DNA from: Apiospora phragmitis
Lineage: Eukaryota; Ascomycota; Sordariomycetes; Amphisphaeriales; Apiosporaceae
Direction of reading: 5' to 3'
NCBI GenBank assembly: GCA_038363925.1
Contig: JAQQWL010000006.1
Span: 5,560,501-5,624,500, forward strand
DNA: 64,000 nt
This document shows positions 22,883-34,086 of this stretch, piece after piece; positions within the stretch are counted from its first letter, which is position 1, and every line of letters starts with the position of its first letter. The position numbers and the translations under genes were made by a program. The notes under the pieces were generated by a model that saw nothing but the letters and a program-made list of their open reading frames with translations, searched no databases and was not told the origin of the DNA.

Positions 22883-23666
22883 ATGCCTCCTAAATACTAT
22901 TTCTCACATTACAGCCCAGACGCCTGCGATTGGTTTGAAATGAACGGAGACTATATTTATTCCTTTGCGCATGGCGACTGGGTGCCACGAAATCGCGATG
23001 GCCAACGTGGGGCAACTCGGAGAGTCGAGGCACACCAGAACGACACTGTCGGGACCGAACCTCTCGATGAGGAACCTTCTGACGAGGAAGAGACCGGTGA
23101 TGTCACCGAATCGCCCAACGAGGAAACTTCTGACGAGGAAGAGACCGTTGATGTCACCGAAAATCACATGTCACCTACGATACACCGCAATCATGCTCAA
23201 GAGCAACAGAGATACACGCCATCTACGGAAGGCCGCGATCTTGCCGAAGAGCAGCGTCTAATCACCGAGACACTCCTTAGACTAACAAGGTCTACGAAAG
23301 AAGAGCAGTACGTTTCCTATGTGGGATTTGAACTTTTAAGCTAACTTTTATAAATAAAGGGAGAGTCTAGGTTTTTTTTCTCTTCCAGAAGACGCTCGTT
23401 ATACTCCGTATTTAAGAGATTCGACTATTAACCTGCAATTGCGCTATGAGATGTCTTTGTACGGCATAAATAAGGTAAAAGGATGCGAGCGCGATATTGC
23501 AAGGGTCGAAGAGATAATACGACAGTCAACTGGCAATGTGAAGGATTTGCAAGACCGTTTAGATGCTCTCCAAAAGACGAGATTGCTTTTGCTTCAATAT
23601 AAGGAATTCGATGATACATTTCTGGAAATGGCAAAGGATGCTTATGGGCCATCTGGTTGGCTATAA
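22883..23666 (+). CDS. Acidic-repeat and coiled-coil protein, structure uncertain
   Basis: Exon 1 from ATG 22883 encodes an aromatic head (MPPKYYFSHYSPDACDWF) and a duplicated acidic block of about 17 residues (core SDEEET-x-DVTE, twice). A GTACGT donor lies at 23308 and a polypyrimidine tract with CAG ends at 23388. Downstream sequence to 23666 encodes a coiled coil (DIARVEEIIRQSTGNVKDLQ) with a Trp-Leu end. Joining these exact sites leaves the frame one base out, so either another donor is used or there is an indel. No named domain is recognised. Confidence 0.45.
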
Positions 23667-23847
23667 TGTCTCTTATAGAATCTCCACTCTTTAACTGTGT
23701 TACTTGTCAACTATAAAAGCGTCTGTCGGTCCTCGTGTGCATTCATTTTCGTCACAGCACCACACTAGTGCAACTTACTGTCTCCATTATCCCATCACAC
23801 AGATAACATCAGCCCATGAACGCCTCTGCCGATTCAAAGAGAAATCA

Positions 23848-24255
23848 ATGAACACCAAGATATACATCGAAAAGGAGCCCCCTGTCGTGGTCTGGGCGGA
23901 AACCATGACTGATCCCCTCCTCGTCCTCCGCTGCGAGAGCCAGACTCCGTGCGTACTTGTTGGTTCTCTCTTTAGGAAGGACGCTCTCGAACAGGTTACC
24001 TCGGGCTACAGCTTCTGCAACTACGTGTGTCCAACTTTCGAATCGCACCCGTCATGGTCTGATCAAGTCGTAGTTCGAGAAACTATTGATCTTCCGGGCA
24101 TTTACAAACTTGATTTAGAGGCCTGGAGTAATGACTGGGAACTCCTGGACTCAGTGAAGACCCGGGATTTCGAAGTACGAGGTCCTGATGCTGAAAAAAC
24201 TCAGAAGTGTAAGGCACCTTTTTCATGTGGTTCATCTTTGGCTATAGTCAACTAA
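23848..24255 (+). CDS. Unknown protein, 135 aa
   Basis: Open from ATG 23848 (MNTKIYIEKEPP) to TAA 24255. The frame is open further upstream but without ATG, and the N-terminal extension has no protein character. The sequence alternates hydrophobic and polar residues (VVVWAETMTDPLLVLRC; DQVVVRETIDLPGIYKLDLEAW), suggesting a beta-sandwich such as an Ig-like fold. Not recognised beyond that. Confidence 0.45.
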   Translation: MNTKIYIEKEPPVVVWAETMTDPLLVLRCESQTPCVLVGSLFRKDALEQVTSGYSFCNYVCPTFESHPSWSDQVVVRETIDLPGIYKLDLEAWSNDWELLDSVKTRDFEVRGPDAEKTQKCKAPFSCGSSLAIVN

Positions 24256-25012
24256 GTACCACCCTAGAAGACCGAATGCTGTTGGCACGGGTGCCGGGAT
24301 AGGCGTGCCAGGATGGGTGACAGAGATACAGGAAGTCTCTCAGAGCTACTTGGACACAATTTTCGTCATTTCGCTGGTTGTGTGTGGCCCACAGCCACAT
24401 TATACTCGCTAGGATCACACGGACACCCTCTGGATATATGCCTTCTGACGTTCTAGAACTGCCTTCTCGTTAGTGTAAGCTCTTCGCTTGCGGCGGCTGT
24501 AACTGGACCGCTGTCGAAAATCTCACTTCTCAGCTCCTGAAGCCTAGTAGCCCCCGCACCGGTACCAATTACAGTGATTGGAACTTAATACAATGTTTGC
24601 TTCTTAGAGCACGCTGCATTCAAGCCAATGACATTAGCTCGGTATATTCGGGTACATGGGTATTGCAGCCTAGGTGTCTTGTCCCAACACAGCAAAGCGC
24701 GCATGGCTGTGATGAGTGGGTAGGGTCGGGTAGCCATTTGGCCAACCGGGAGGTAAATCTCTCCAGAGCTTATCACTTGGCATGCGCAACTCCGTCCACG
24801 CAATATAATATATTTGGTCGTTAATCTATGCATGTCATGAACCAACCCGAGATGCAAACACTACCCGCGTTCCAGGCCTGGAGAAGATCTGCACGCCGTT
24901 TGAATGAGATGTGAGATGGTGTCATCAAACTACGATTAGTATCATATATATCTTGGACCAAAGAAACTCCTTGATGCTGTGAACTTCTCCGGCGAACTGA
25001 CGATTCAGCATC
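24256..25012. other. Intergenic, nothing recognised
   Basis: About 750 bp with scattered short frames only. Should include the promoter of the membrane-protein gene at 25013. Confidence 0.4.
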
Positions 25013-25883
25013 ATGTTTCTCCCCCTAATTCTAGGCTACGTTCTGGTTGGCCTTCTGTCCAGCAGTCTAGCTGCACTCGACGTTTTTTGGACTCGGCGGT
25101 ATCGAAAGCTGCCAAGTAATCGAAACCGGCAATACATCTTCTGCCACGCCTATGCAAAAATATTCGACACAATTGTTTACGTCGATGCCTCAGTTGCTCT
25201 CATAGGCTTGGTCATATTCGCCATCCTTGGCTGCCAACGCAAGACGCCATGGCTGATGGCAGCGCCTTTGATCTACCATTCTCTATCTGTCGTGGTATGT
25301 CTTTCTACACGCCACTAGGGTGGGCTTACTATTGACATGTCAAACAGCGACGGACCTGGATCCGGGGTTGGGATCTCAGCACAGGCTCACTCGGCAAGGC
25401 TGGGAGTTATCTCAAGATCTGTATCGTTATTCTATGGGGTATTGCATCCTTCGGTGCACTCTGTACAACTCTGATCCTTGGCCCAACGTTGGTCCAGCCA
25501 TTCAAATTGAACCACATGATCTTGTTTACATGCTCGATTGATGGAATTCACTCATGGGTCAAGGGCTGCTACACCTTTCACAAAGCTGGTCCCTGGTCTA
25601 TGACGAGGAGCGCGTGCAGTCTCTTCTGTACATGGTTAGGCCTTCTGTTGGTAAACACTGCCTCATTTTTTCTTTATTTCGGAGTCAACCAAGCGACAGA
25701 AGCATTATTACTTGTGAGTTGAACCTCTACTTTATATAGTGACCAGTCTAACTAAGATTATAGGAATCCTGTGCTATTTATCTTGTATTAGCCTTTACGT
25801 CTTTACTATTACTTCACAAAGCAAGAAGCTCATTGGCACTGACTGAGATACCAAGAGTTCGCGAGAGTTCATATATTATTTGA
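25013..25883 (+). CDS. Multi-pass membrane protein, 255 aa, three exons; related to 32331-33368
   Basis: Exon 1 25013-25294, intron 25295-25347 (GTATGT...CAG), exon 2 25348-25713, intron 25714-25763 (GTGAGT, CTAAC, TAG), exon 3 25764-25883, all phase 0. About five or six hydrophobic helices are visible: LILGYVLVGLLSSSLAAL, SVALIGLVIFAIL, KICIVILWGIASFGALCTTL, TWLGLLLVNTASFFLYF and YLVLAFTSLLLL. Exon 1 ends in YHSLSVVV and exon 2 starts RR. The minus-strand gene at 33 kb has WHSVSVA/RR at the same splice position, so the two share descent. Function unknown; an integral membrane protein of a fungus-specific family. Confidence 0.66.
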
Positions 25884-25964
25884 TTGCTTAAATATATACA
25901 GTATAATAGAATCTACCTCTGCTACGGAAAGCTCACTTGTGTACCGTGTTACTCGTAATGAGAG

Positions 25965-26393
25965 CTATCTTCTCAAGCCCTTCGTGCCTTCAAACGCACG
26001 TACAATGTCCCTACTTACCCACTTTCCACTCACCCATATATCGTTACTGGCATCGCAACCTTGCCAGTGCACTTTGTACCATTTATGACCCTTCCTCTTG
26101 CGGCAAGACGTGATCATTGCCCCTGTACCGATGCCCTCAAAGCAAGAGTCAAATTCATCCGTCAATTCCCTACTAATGTCCCTTTTCTTGGTCCAGCTTT
26201 GGGACCCGTCTGCCCAGCGTAAGAGATACAATGTGCCATAACGTGAGATGATATGATCAATATCATATATACCGCCGGTCCCTTTGTTTTCGCTTAGTAA
26301 TAAATCGATTTTGTAGATAGGGGTATAACATAAAGCCGTCTTGAACACAAGTATGTTGTTCTTCAGATGCACCAGGTCACCGAGTCTCAACAC
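25965..26393 (-). pseudogene. Chromo-like domain fragment without a start codon
   Basis: An open stretch of about 140 codons with GDLVHLKN, then YDIDHIISRYGTLYLLRWADGS, SW-x-KKRDIS-x-EL and a second half KWYKVHWQG...IWVSGKWV. This resembles two chromo-like beta-barrel segments, as in fungal chromodomain proteins or chromo-bearing element proteins. No ATG opens the frame; upstream in this frame is TAA at 26396-26394. The coiled-coil reading frame that precedes it ends in another frame at 26377. It may be the C terminus of the same broken gene, split by a frameshift, or an unrelated fragment. Confidence 0.42.
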
Positions 26394-27381
26394 TTATTCT
26401 TTGGCGCTTGGGTGATAGACCACTGGCTTCTTCGATGACTTCGGGGGATGATAGCCTTCGTCTCGATGGCTCATTGGAGCTTATTGGTTAGGGTCTCTCG
26501 TGGTTTGTCAGGGATTCTCGTTGAATGCCAGTCGCATTGGTTGGTGCGATAGCCGGAGAAGTGACCTCGGCACTGTACCCAACCGCAATCTCTCTGGTTG
26601 TAACAATGCCATTCCCAGAGGGTCTGTCTTGAAAAGTAAGAGACGTAGTATTTTCTGGAATCGCCTTCGTTAACAGTCTCGACTCTTCTCAGTGGGCAAG
26701 CGACTCCTCCGTCAGCCGATCTAACTACATCCTCCTGGCCAGTGTCTCCTTCGTCACCTCCTGCAATTCCTCCTTGCGGGCCAGAATTTCCTAGGTCAGT
26801 TGAGCCAACTCCTCCTTTTTAGTCAGTATCTCCTACCTTACTTCTGTCAACTCCCCTTTACGGGCTATTGTGCGATTTGCCGACGACTCCAACGCTTCTT
26901 CTCGGTCCAGCATGTCCGCCACCAACCGGTCCAGCGAGCTGCTCTCCTGTCTTAACTGTTCCAGAGACTTATCGTAGGCCAGCTTCGGCTGCATCGGCTG
27001 CCCCATCACCTCCTCGCCGGCTAGCTTCTGTTGCCCCAGATGCTACTGGTTGCGCGCCACCTCAGCATATCTCCATCCCATATTGTGATTTGCAACTGTT
27101 TCCGTTATCGGGAAGCATTCTGATCCGGGAAACACTGTTCTCTCGAGCATGTAGTCATTCGAGGGAGAAGAGAATGCCAATTGTTGAGACGAAAGGTTTG
27201 GAGAGTATGGCGAGTGCAATCGCGGAATTTGACCCAACGGCTTAGGAGGCTCCGGTTGGCTTCGCAAGTGTCGTACACCAGGCCATCGGAAATGAGTGAG
27301 CTCATTCTCGTCTCTGAAATTTCCACCAAGCTTTTGGCTGGTTGCGAGAAGTTCAGGGGACGGTAGACTCAAAGCCTTGCC
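26377..27381 (-). pseudogene. Coiled-coil protein gene inactivated by six nonsense codons
   Basis: One minus-strand frame runs about 1 kb from a good acceptor (TTTCTTTGCAG, about 27382) to TGA at 26379-26377 and reads as continuous protein. It holds a Ser/Pro-rich head, heptads such as LDRLVADMLDREEALE, repeated EILxxKEEL units, and a basic end (SPKRQRIS). It is cut by TAG at 27045, 26835, 26793 and 26727, TGA at 26691 and TAA at 26490 (first bases, minus strand). Every one is a single C-to-T step from CAG, CGA or CAA. No frameshift is needed, so decay looks purely transitional, as RIP gives. Family not recognised. Confidence 0.6.
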
Positions 27382-27389
27382 TGCAAAGA

Positions 27390-28168
27390 AATGATCATCG
27401 TTGCAGTTGAAAGGTGTGTCATTGCGTATTTATCAATGGCGCATAATCTCGAGCAGCTCCCGAGTTTTGCAAGTAGCTGGAACAGATACCTCAGCAACCT
27501 CAGTCAGTCAAGGGTGGCATTCGAACACCACGAGAACAGCATCATCGATGTGTGCGCTTGGAGCTTAGTCCCACGGCACTGGGAAGCAAACTCATACCAC
27601 GCATCACTTGACCTAGGGGCTGGTGATATGATAAGCATTTAGTGTCTGCGAGGTGGATGTATGGTTTGAAGGGACGCGAAGAAAAGGATCGATGTGGATA
27701 GGACTCGAGCGGAATACCACATGGTACATCCGTGTGGGTAATAGTTGCAATTAGGTCTACACAAACGATTTCCAATCAACTCTTATACGATATACACCCA
27801 CTTGCCGTGGCTATCACTTTGCTTCGGTTGTGTAAGGGTCCAGACTGAGTGGTGCACTCTAACGTCTATTGTCTCTATGTACAAGAAGAATTCTCTGAGG
27901 AGAGAAAGATTCTCCCTAACTACCGTACGAATGTTACCTATCTATATACGTGCCTCTGTTCTTGTGCGTATGTGCTCGGCATTGCCAGTAGGTTCTATGG
28001 GGAGCTGGGAATGCCGATCAGTGGGTCACGAATGGGGCCGGGGGCCCTGAGTCTTATTGACAGGGGTTCATCCCATAACAGGTTGTTGCGGAAGCCTTGG
28101 GGGTCTAAATATATAATGTCAGCAATAACATGACTACACCAAGCCAGGGGATGCGAATTTGTGAGCGC
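27390..28168. other. Probable 5' part of the coiled-coil gene, otherwise unassigned
   Basis: Short frames on both strands. A minus-strand stretch at 27420-27550 has protein-like character broken by TGA and could be an upstream exon of the coiled-coil pseudogene. No gene called. Confidence 0.35.
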
Positions 28169-30904
28169 TTATCGACTGACCTTACAGACATCGCATAAAC
28201 ATGGGCCCGGTAGAGATTCTTTCGACCAGTCTACCGTAATCTCGTCCCCATGATGTATGTCAAATCTAGCCACAAGCAAGAGGCGATAGAGTCCTGAAAC
28301 CCTTCGGCCAACCAAATCAGCCGTGGGACGGCACGCATGGTTTACTAGACGAAGCGTATTGCCGAAGCCCCTGCAATGGAGTTGACATACAGGTATATCT
28401 GTGTCCAAATCGTTACGCACCATATCAATGGTCATACCGTCATCATATGTTCCTGGTTTGCAAATCTTCCCGAAGAACTGACCGATGCAGCTTCCTTGTT
28501 CGTAGGTCACTTGGCCGAGTTCCCCAATGGCTTGCAAACCAAGCCCCTTTTCCCCGTAGTCCGCAATCCGATACCGGCGTTGTTGAAACTGCTGATTTAT
28601 ACAGTCACACTCGTTTTCTGAGCACATTTCACACCTGCTCATTCCTGATTGAACCGATAAAGGGTTAGAAGGCCATGTCCAGCCCGCTGGCCAGAATGTA
28701 GGCCGTCCCCATTCCTGGTCTAGAACGTGTTCGTGGTCCTCTGTGATGCGTATAGGCTGAACCGCCTCGACTGCATCCTTCGATGAGGTATCGAACTCGA
28801 ACGTGAATTCGACATCTTCGGCTGTACCCGAGATGATGTGGAGAAACCGCTTCCCAGCAAAGTCCAAGGCGTCGAGCACTGATTCCAAGGCATCAACCCT
28901 TGGGCTGCGGCACCTCTCAAATGGCTTGACGGTCCTCTCGGTTGGCAGAAAACACAGAATCCCTTCGCGTCCATTGCAAATGGATAACCATTTTCTTCCG
29001 TTCTCTACCTCTTTGTGCAGGCGGCGCCTTTCCGACTTGTCATGGGAATTGGTCAAATACTCGTCGAAAACAATGCACGACACCCTATCTTGACCTTCTG
29101 TTCTGGTTTGGTTGATGGCATGAGCAAGGCACATCTGGGAATATCGAAGAAGCAAGGTGTCCAGTCCTGATCTATCGGCGAGCTTGATGATTCTACTCAT
29201 CAATCTCTTGCTTGAAACGGGACGGTACTCTGCCAGAAACGCATCACAAGCATCAATTCTCCGCCAACTTCTCACTAGTTCCTTGAATCGTTCAATCGAA
29301 TTGGTGCACAGCAAGTCGGACACCTTAAGCTGGCTTGGCCTCGAATCGTCCAGTCGCTCGGGCGGGGCCGGCAAGGTCTGGTTTACGTTATATTGAGCTC
29401 GAACTTCTTCGGTGAAGCAGTCGATCGACGCTGGAGATGGACCACAACGGCTTCCCGGGCGGCACAGCTTGTATCCTGGTGGCAAAAGGGTGTCAGAATC
29501 AAGCTTTAGATTGACAGCTTCCGCAAAGTTGACACCCATATTCATGACCTGGTGGTATGCGCATAATAATGTGATGATCACTTCCCCAGGATAGCACGCT
29601 TCGATGCTATATGATATCCCATGGCGATCAAGATATGCCGGTGTCACCATGATTCCCTCGTGGCGCACGTCTTGAGCGCAAGAGAAACTGAGACCTCGAT
29701 CTATAGACAAGGCTCTTTCCAGCTTTTCTTTGTGGGCTGGATACACAATAAGCCATATCTTAGGGGCGCCAGCTATGAGGTAATTTGCAGAGGGGTATCC
29801 AAAATCCTCGAAATGTAATGGACTGGGTGTTTTTTCGGCTCCGCTGAGATACCAGTATACAGTTGAGATACCCGCCGCGGTGACCATGGTCTTCAACTTG
29901 CCGGAATCCAGCATCAGCTGGTGAGACGCTGAGGGTGGAGGTTCATCGATGTAATAGGGTAGAATGATGGTTGGTGGGCGCTCTAGTGTATTCGACAAAT
30001 ATTTCTGGGGGTCGATGATTGTTCTATTGGATTGACATCCGCTAAGGACGCTAGACCAGTCGGTAGCTTTTCTGGGAGAGGAAAGCTTGACATCGACAAT
30101 GCCATTGCTGTCCTTTTTCTGATAGCGGAATCCCCTAATAGTCTACCCCTTCTTGCAGTCCGATACGAGACTTGAGGTCGACCGTTGGTGGATTACTGAC
30201 GGCAATCTTAATATACCCCTTTTGAGCAATACGGGGATCTTCTGAGATGAGTTTCTCCAGTGTCGTTGCGAGTTCAGCGCCGAGGTGAGATGTATCTAGT
30301 TTTGTTGCGCCTAAGATGGGTCGGGCGGCACCAGACTCTGAACTATTGTCGATAGCAGGAGGGTATAGACAGCTAGGGGTAGAGATAGATGGTGTTTCTT
30401 GTCGATTGCCGAGGTTAGGAACCTCGGTGCGTTGGCGTTGGCTAAGTGCCGTCTGATACCATGATGCCCCGACGGCGCCTGGGCGGACTCTCCATCAGTA
30501 TCTGATTCTGGTACCGCGACACGTCGAACAGGTGTTGATACACGGGACATCACACTTTGTGAACTTGTGGTTTGTCTTGTTACTCTCCTCGCAACAGCTT
30601 TCTTCACGCAAGCCTTACGCCGAATCTTTTTTCGAAGTGTAGGTCGTGATTGACGTGTTAGTCGTCGCGTGCTCCGTGACGCATGATAGCCTGAGATCAG
30701 TTTCTCAAGGAGCACATTTGCCTCTGCAACAGTGTGACACAGCTTCGACGAGAAGGATAGGGATACGCCGTCGCTGTCGTGATGAACCCCAGAACGGGTG
30801 TCATGAACTGATTGAGAAGAGATACACTGCCTGGCCCTTCTTAATGATGTGAGGAGAACCTGCACCCGTGTAATCGTGTCATCAAGAATCTTCGTTGGCT
30901 CCAT
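28169..30904 (-). CDS. JmjC and SET domain protein, gene model uncertain (two frame changes)
   Basis: The 3' two thirds (open 30120-28169) carry a JmjC-like cupin: HFEDFGYPSANYLIAGAPKI gives H-x-E and the following Lys/aromatic strand, later PGEVIITLLCAYHQVMNMG. At the C terminus is a SET domain: GLGLQAIGELGQ, GNTLRLVNHACRPTAD and GDEITVDW, with post-SET CLCDVC. So one protein has signatures of a histone demethylase and a methyltransferase. The 5' part starts at ATG 30904 (MEPTKILDD), runs with basic low complexity to about 30480, shifts frame, and shifts again at 30125-30150 next to a TAG. The first change may be a 44-base intron with a weak GTGTCG donor; the second has no intron signal and looks like an indel. 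May be partly disabled. Expected location: nucleus. Confidence 0.62.
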
Positions 30905-31205
30905 GACTCTGGTTGATCAAGCGGTATTTCGTTGCATAGATATGTAATAGTAAGGGGTCATGACTTTAGTCCGGATACGGGACAAGACGGGGAGTTGGCA
31001 TGCATGAAGAGAAAAGCGAGTTCATGGGCAGGCGGAAGCAAAGAATCACATATTCAGTCTAGCCAAGGTGACCAAGAATGGGCGTTGGCAACCGTGAAGG
31101 GCAGGCCGCCTTTACACAGGCATGTATTAGTACGGAGCCCTGCACACACCACAAATAACAGCATAAGTCGGCAAGGACAAGGAACCTGTTATGCATGCCA
31201 GCCAA
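30905..31205. other. Intergenic, upstream of the JmjC-SET gene
   Basis: No gene supported. The right end leads into the hairpin at 31206. Confidence 0.35.
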
Positions 31206-31249
31206 TGCACGGATCACCTGTCCCTTGACGGGGACAGATGATCCGTGCA
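31206..31249. repeat. Perfect-looking hairpin, 19-bp arms, 6-base loop
   Basis: Arm 31206-31224 (tgcacggatcacctgtccc) pairs with 31231-31249 at 18 of 19 positions; the single mismatch can be a G-U pair in RNA. Loop ttgacg. It could be a bidirectional terminator, a cruciform site or the remnant of a miniature inverted-repeat element. Confidence 0.75.
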
Positions 31250-32330
31250 CGAAACGTGTACTTGACTACGTTTGTGGATGGCAATCAGATGGTCGGAAGA
31301 CTGAATAGGAGTTTGTATAGAGTGTTCTTTATGCTAGCTATAATATTCCTCATACAGTTCGCATTCAGCAGGATATGAGGAACTCAAAAAAGGTTAAGGT
31401 ACTCTGGATAGACCGTTTTCCATTAACAGCTGCCACGGGCTTTCCAGGTGCAAAGACCCGTCCGACAAACCACAATCTCCCTAATCCATTCAGGAAAAAG
31501 CCCAACACGGCAAGCTGGGCAGGCACATATATGATCCAGGCAGCATATGTTGAAGCAAGATTGGCAGATGTGGAAAAGGTGGAACTCCTCGAACCATTCT
31601 TTAATACGTAATTCGCAAAACGTATGGCCAGCAGGGGGCTATCAACATTTCGTTCGAAGATATTAGGGTGTTGATCGACTTACCACATGGTGTTATTTTC
31701 AGGGTCTCTTGGTCGTCGTAACAAATCTGGCATTGAAGGTCGAATATTTCTCGCAGAACCTGACCTGTTACATTCTCCCGAGCCTCCCATCCCGAACCTT
31801 ATTGGCGAGAGAAGAATGGTGTAAGCTGATTGGCTATTCTCGTATAAGGCGTTATGTCGGGACTTGGTGTGGGGTGTATCGATGCACTCGGCCTGGTCTC
31901 TGACGATGACAATGGGTGGGCCCGTTGATGCAGTGCACTTCCTATCTTGGGAGATTGTGTTCGGGAAATAACCTCTATGATGATAAAAGAGATAACTATG
32001 TACAAGAGCCACCTTCCACAATCTGTTTTACAGACTTCAGTTGCTATTGCGAAAAGCCTACGAAGAAGCTGATACAAGAAAACTCAATGAGCCTCAACAT
32101 GCCCTTAATCGTTCCTGGATATATTCTAGGGTATTCCAGACTTTCCCAGACTCCTTAAACTTCGGGATATTTTCCTTGTCTGGGATAATCTGAAAATAAT
32201 ACCCCTCGCCACTCGCGCAGATTCGAATATCTGTCTCTTTAGTTTGGTGATTACCGCCCTTTGCAATCACAAGAACGCATTCCAGGTCTTCTGAATAGAT
32301 CCAGTGTCTCTGGCCGATATCCGAGAGTTG
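31250..32330. other. Intergenic with two weak short frames
   Basis: A 78-codon frame (31375-31611, +, ATG start) and a minus-strand frame with one hydrophobic helix (WLLYIVISFIIIEVI, about 32010) are open, but neither has recognised relatives and the second lacks an ATG. I leave both uncalled. Confidence 0.35.
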
Positions 32331-33368
32331 CTAACAGTAATGAGATAATGATATGACGCAGGCGAATGGACAGCTTACTGATGGGTGTTTGTCAGTCAAA
32401 CACCGGAGTGCACTCAGTTCAAACTCTTTAGAACCGATAACACTGATGTAGACTTCGAGTGGTTCGGACTGGCCTATGAGTGTCTGTACTCCTTGCTCCG
32501 ACCTGGCTTCTGTTACATCACTCAACGAATGTACGCTTTCGTGGGACCCGCGGCTGGCCGCGACGGTGCGCCATAGTCTCAACCGAACAACCGCCCATTC
32601 AACGTCGTTCGCCGCGATCCGGTAGGTTGTCAACGCGAGAAAATAATGAAGTATGTAGACAATCTGCAGGGTTAGGTATGACCATGGCCACGCATGCGGG
32701 GGCCGTCTTACAAAAAGCATCAGTTCCCAGCTTGCGGGCCAAGCTGCCCAAGACAGCAAGCAAAGCAGTTGTAAGAAGACAACGGCGCGACACCAGGCTC
32801 GACATTCGGTGCTGAATGCGTACGACCAGTTCTCCCAGAGACACCAAGTCCCACTGAATGTGCAAAGGAGTAGAATCACAAGCTTACTCAGAAGCTCGAA
32901 CGACCGAAGCACCCCAACTGCAGCGAAAAGGCCCGCAGTCGCAACGCTCGCGATACCTGGGAGGGCTAGGGGGATGATATGTTGATTAGAGTTAGTACAA
33001 AACCCCGTCTGGTTCCGTTCCACGTTGAGTATTCCGAAGCACAATCGCCGCTACCTAAATCAGTATGTATGTACAGAACTAGCTCCTAAACGACGTACCG
33101 CAACACTGACACTATGCCATAAACCCGGCAAAAGCACCAGCCAGTAAGCATTCCGTTGATGTCCAAGGGGAAAAAGGACGATGCTGGTGATAGCATTGAG
33201 CAGGGCCTCGCCATAATATAAGAGATCAAAAAATACTCTGTCTCTCGAAGACCTCTCTCGTCTCGGTGCTAACGTGACACAAATGTCTACGATAGTAGAA
33301 AGAAGGGTGGCAACCAAAATAAGTATCGAAACAGCTAGCGGCACGTTCCATTCATCAAGGGGCGCCAT
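32331..33368 (-). CDS. Multi-pass membrane protein, 329 aa, two exons; related to 25013-25883
   Basis: Exon 1 33368-33099, intron 33098-33051 (GTACGT...GGTAG), exon 2 33050-32331; 990 bases, phase 0. Membrane helices: VPLAVSILILVATLLSTIV, ITSIVLFPLG, ALPGIASVATAGLFAAVGVL, LLSKLVILLLCTFSGTW, VVFLQLLCLLSWAAW and YLTLQIVYILHYFLALTTY. The splice site falls after WHSVSVA and before RR, as in the 25 kb gene. The C-terminal 90 residues are soluble and polar. The two genes are about 7 kb apart and in opposite orientation, as expected for an old local duplication followed by inversion. Function unknown. Confidence 0.66.
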
Positions 33369-34086
33369 TGTGGAAAGGACAAAGATATGGTCAGATTGGA
33401 CGGGGTCGAGCGAGGCAATCTGGAGATGACCTGCAGAAGACGTGCATTATATCTGCGAGCAAGTTCTTGCCATCAAGAAAAAGAGGCGAAACCCCTGCCT
33501 ACACCTCAGCACAGTGGCGTCAATGCCACCGCAAACCATCTGAGACAAGATCACTTTGCGCGGTCAGTACCCAGGGGAGTCAAGGAGGAAGTGTGGATAT
33601 AGGAACACCCCTACAGATATCACTTTAGTCGAATGTGACGGAGGCGGAAGCGAGGACTAAGACGCTAGCATGGTTCGCTTACAGTCCCTGCAAGTCAGGG
33701 CCGACGTACATGAAAGTACCTAGATATCACAGATGAGACGGTTTGCCACTATCGTCATGACGGTGCCCCAAATGATCATCCAACCGCCATCATGCCCTAA
33801 CCATTATTATTTGGGCTATTCACCCGAACTGACCCTCCAACTTCGCACTCAGTAATGGAGTTGATATTGCCTATCGTATGCTAAGTACCGAGAGCAACTA
33901 CCCCGTCAAGATAGCTAGTGGCTCGTTTTTGATTAGAGGTATCCTAGTCATTTATGTACCCTTTCCGTGGTGGCTCTACTTTATCGATCAACTTCAACTT
34001 GCAACTATAAGTTTTCTGTAAAACCAATATCTTGATGGATTATTTCTCTCCGGATGCTGTATTATTTATGATTCTTATTAGTAATA
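33369..34086. other. Intergenic, AT-rich towards the right, nothing recognised
   Basis: Promoter side of the membrane-protein gene and 3' side of the Cys-rich gene. No supported feature. Confidence 0.4.

Noticed and set aside
26394..26474. ATG-started extension of the chromo-like frame on the minus strand
   Set aside because: It contains TAA just before the open part, and the same bases read better in the coiled-coil frame, so the extension is a shadow.
30311..30480. Open continuation of the 5' frame of the JmjC-SET gene to a stop at 30311
   Set aside because: Protein character moves to another frame at about 30480; the tail in the original frame looks like random translation.
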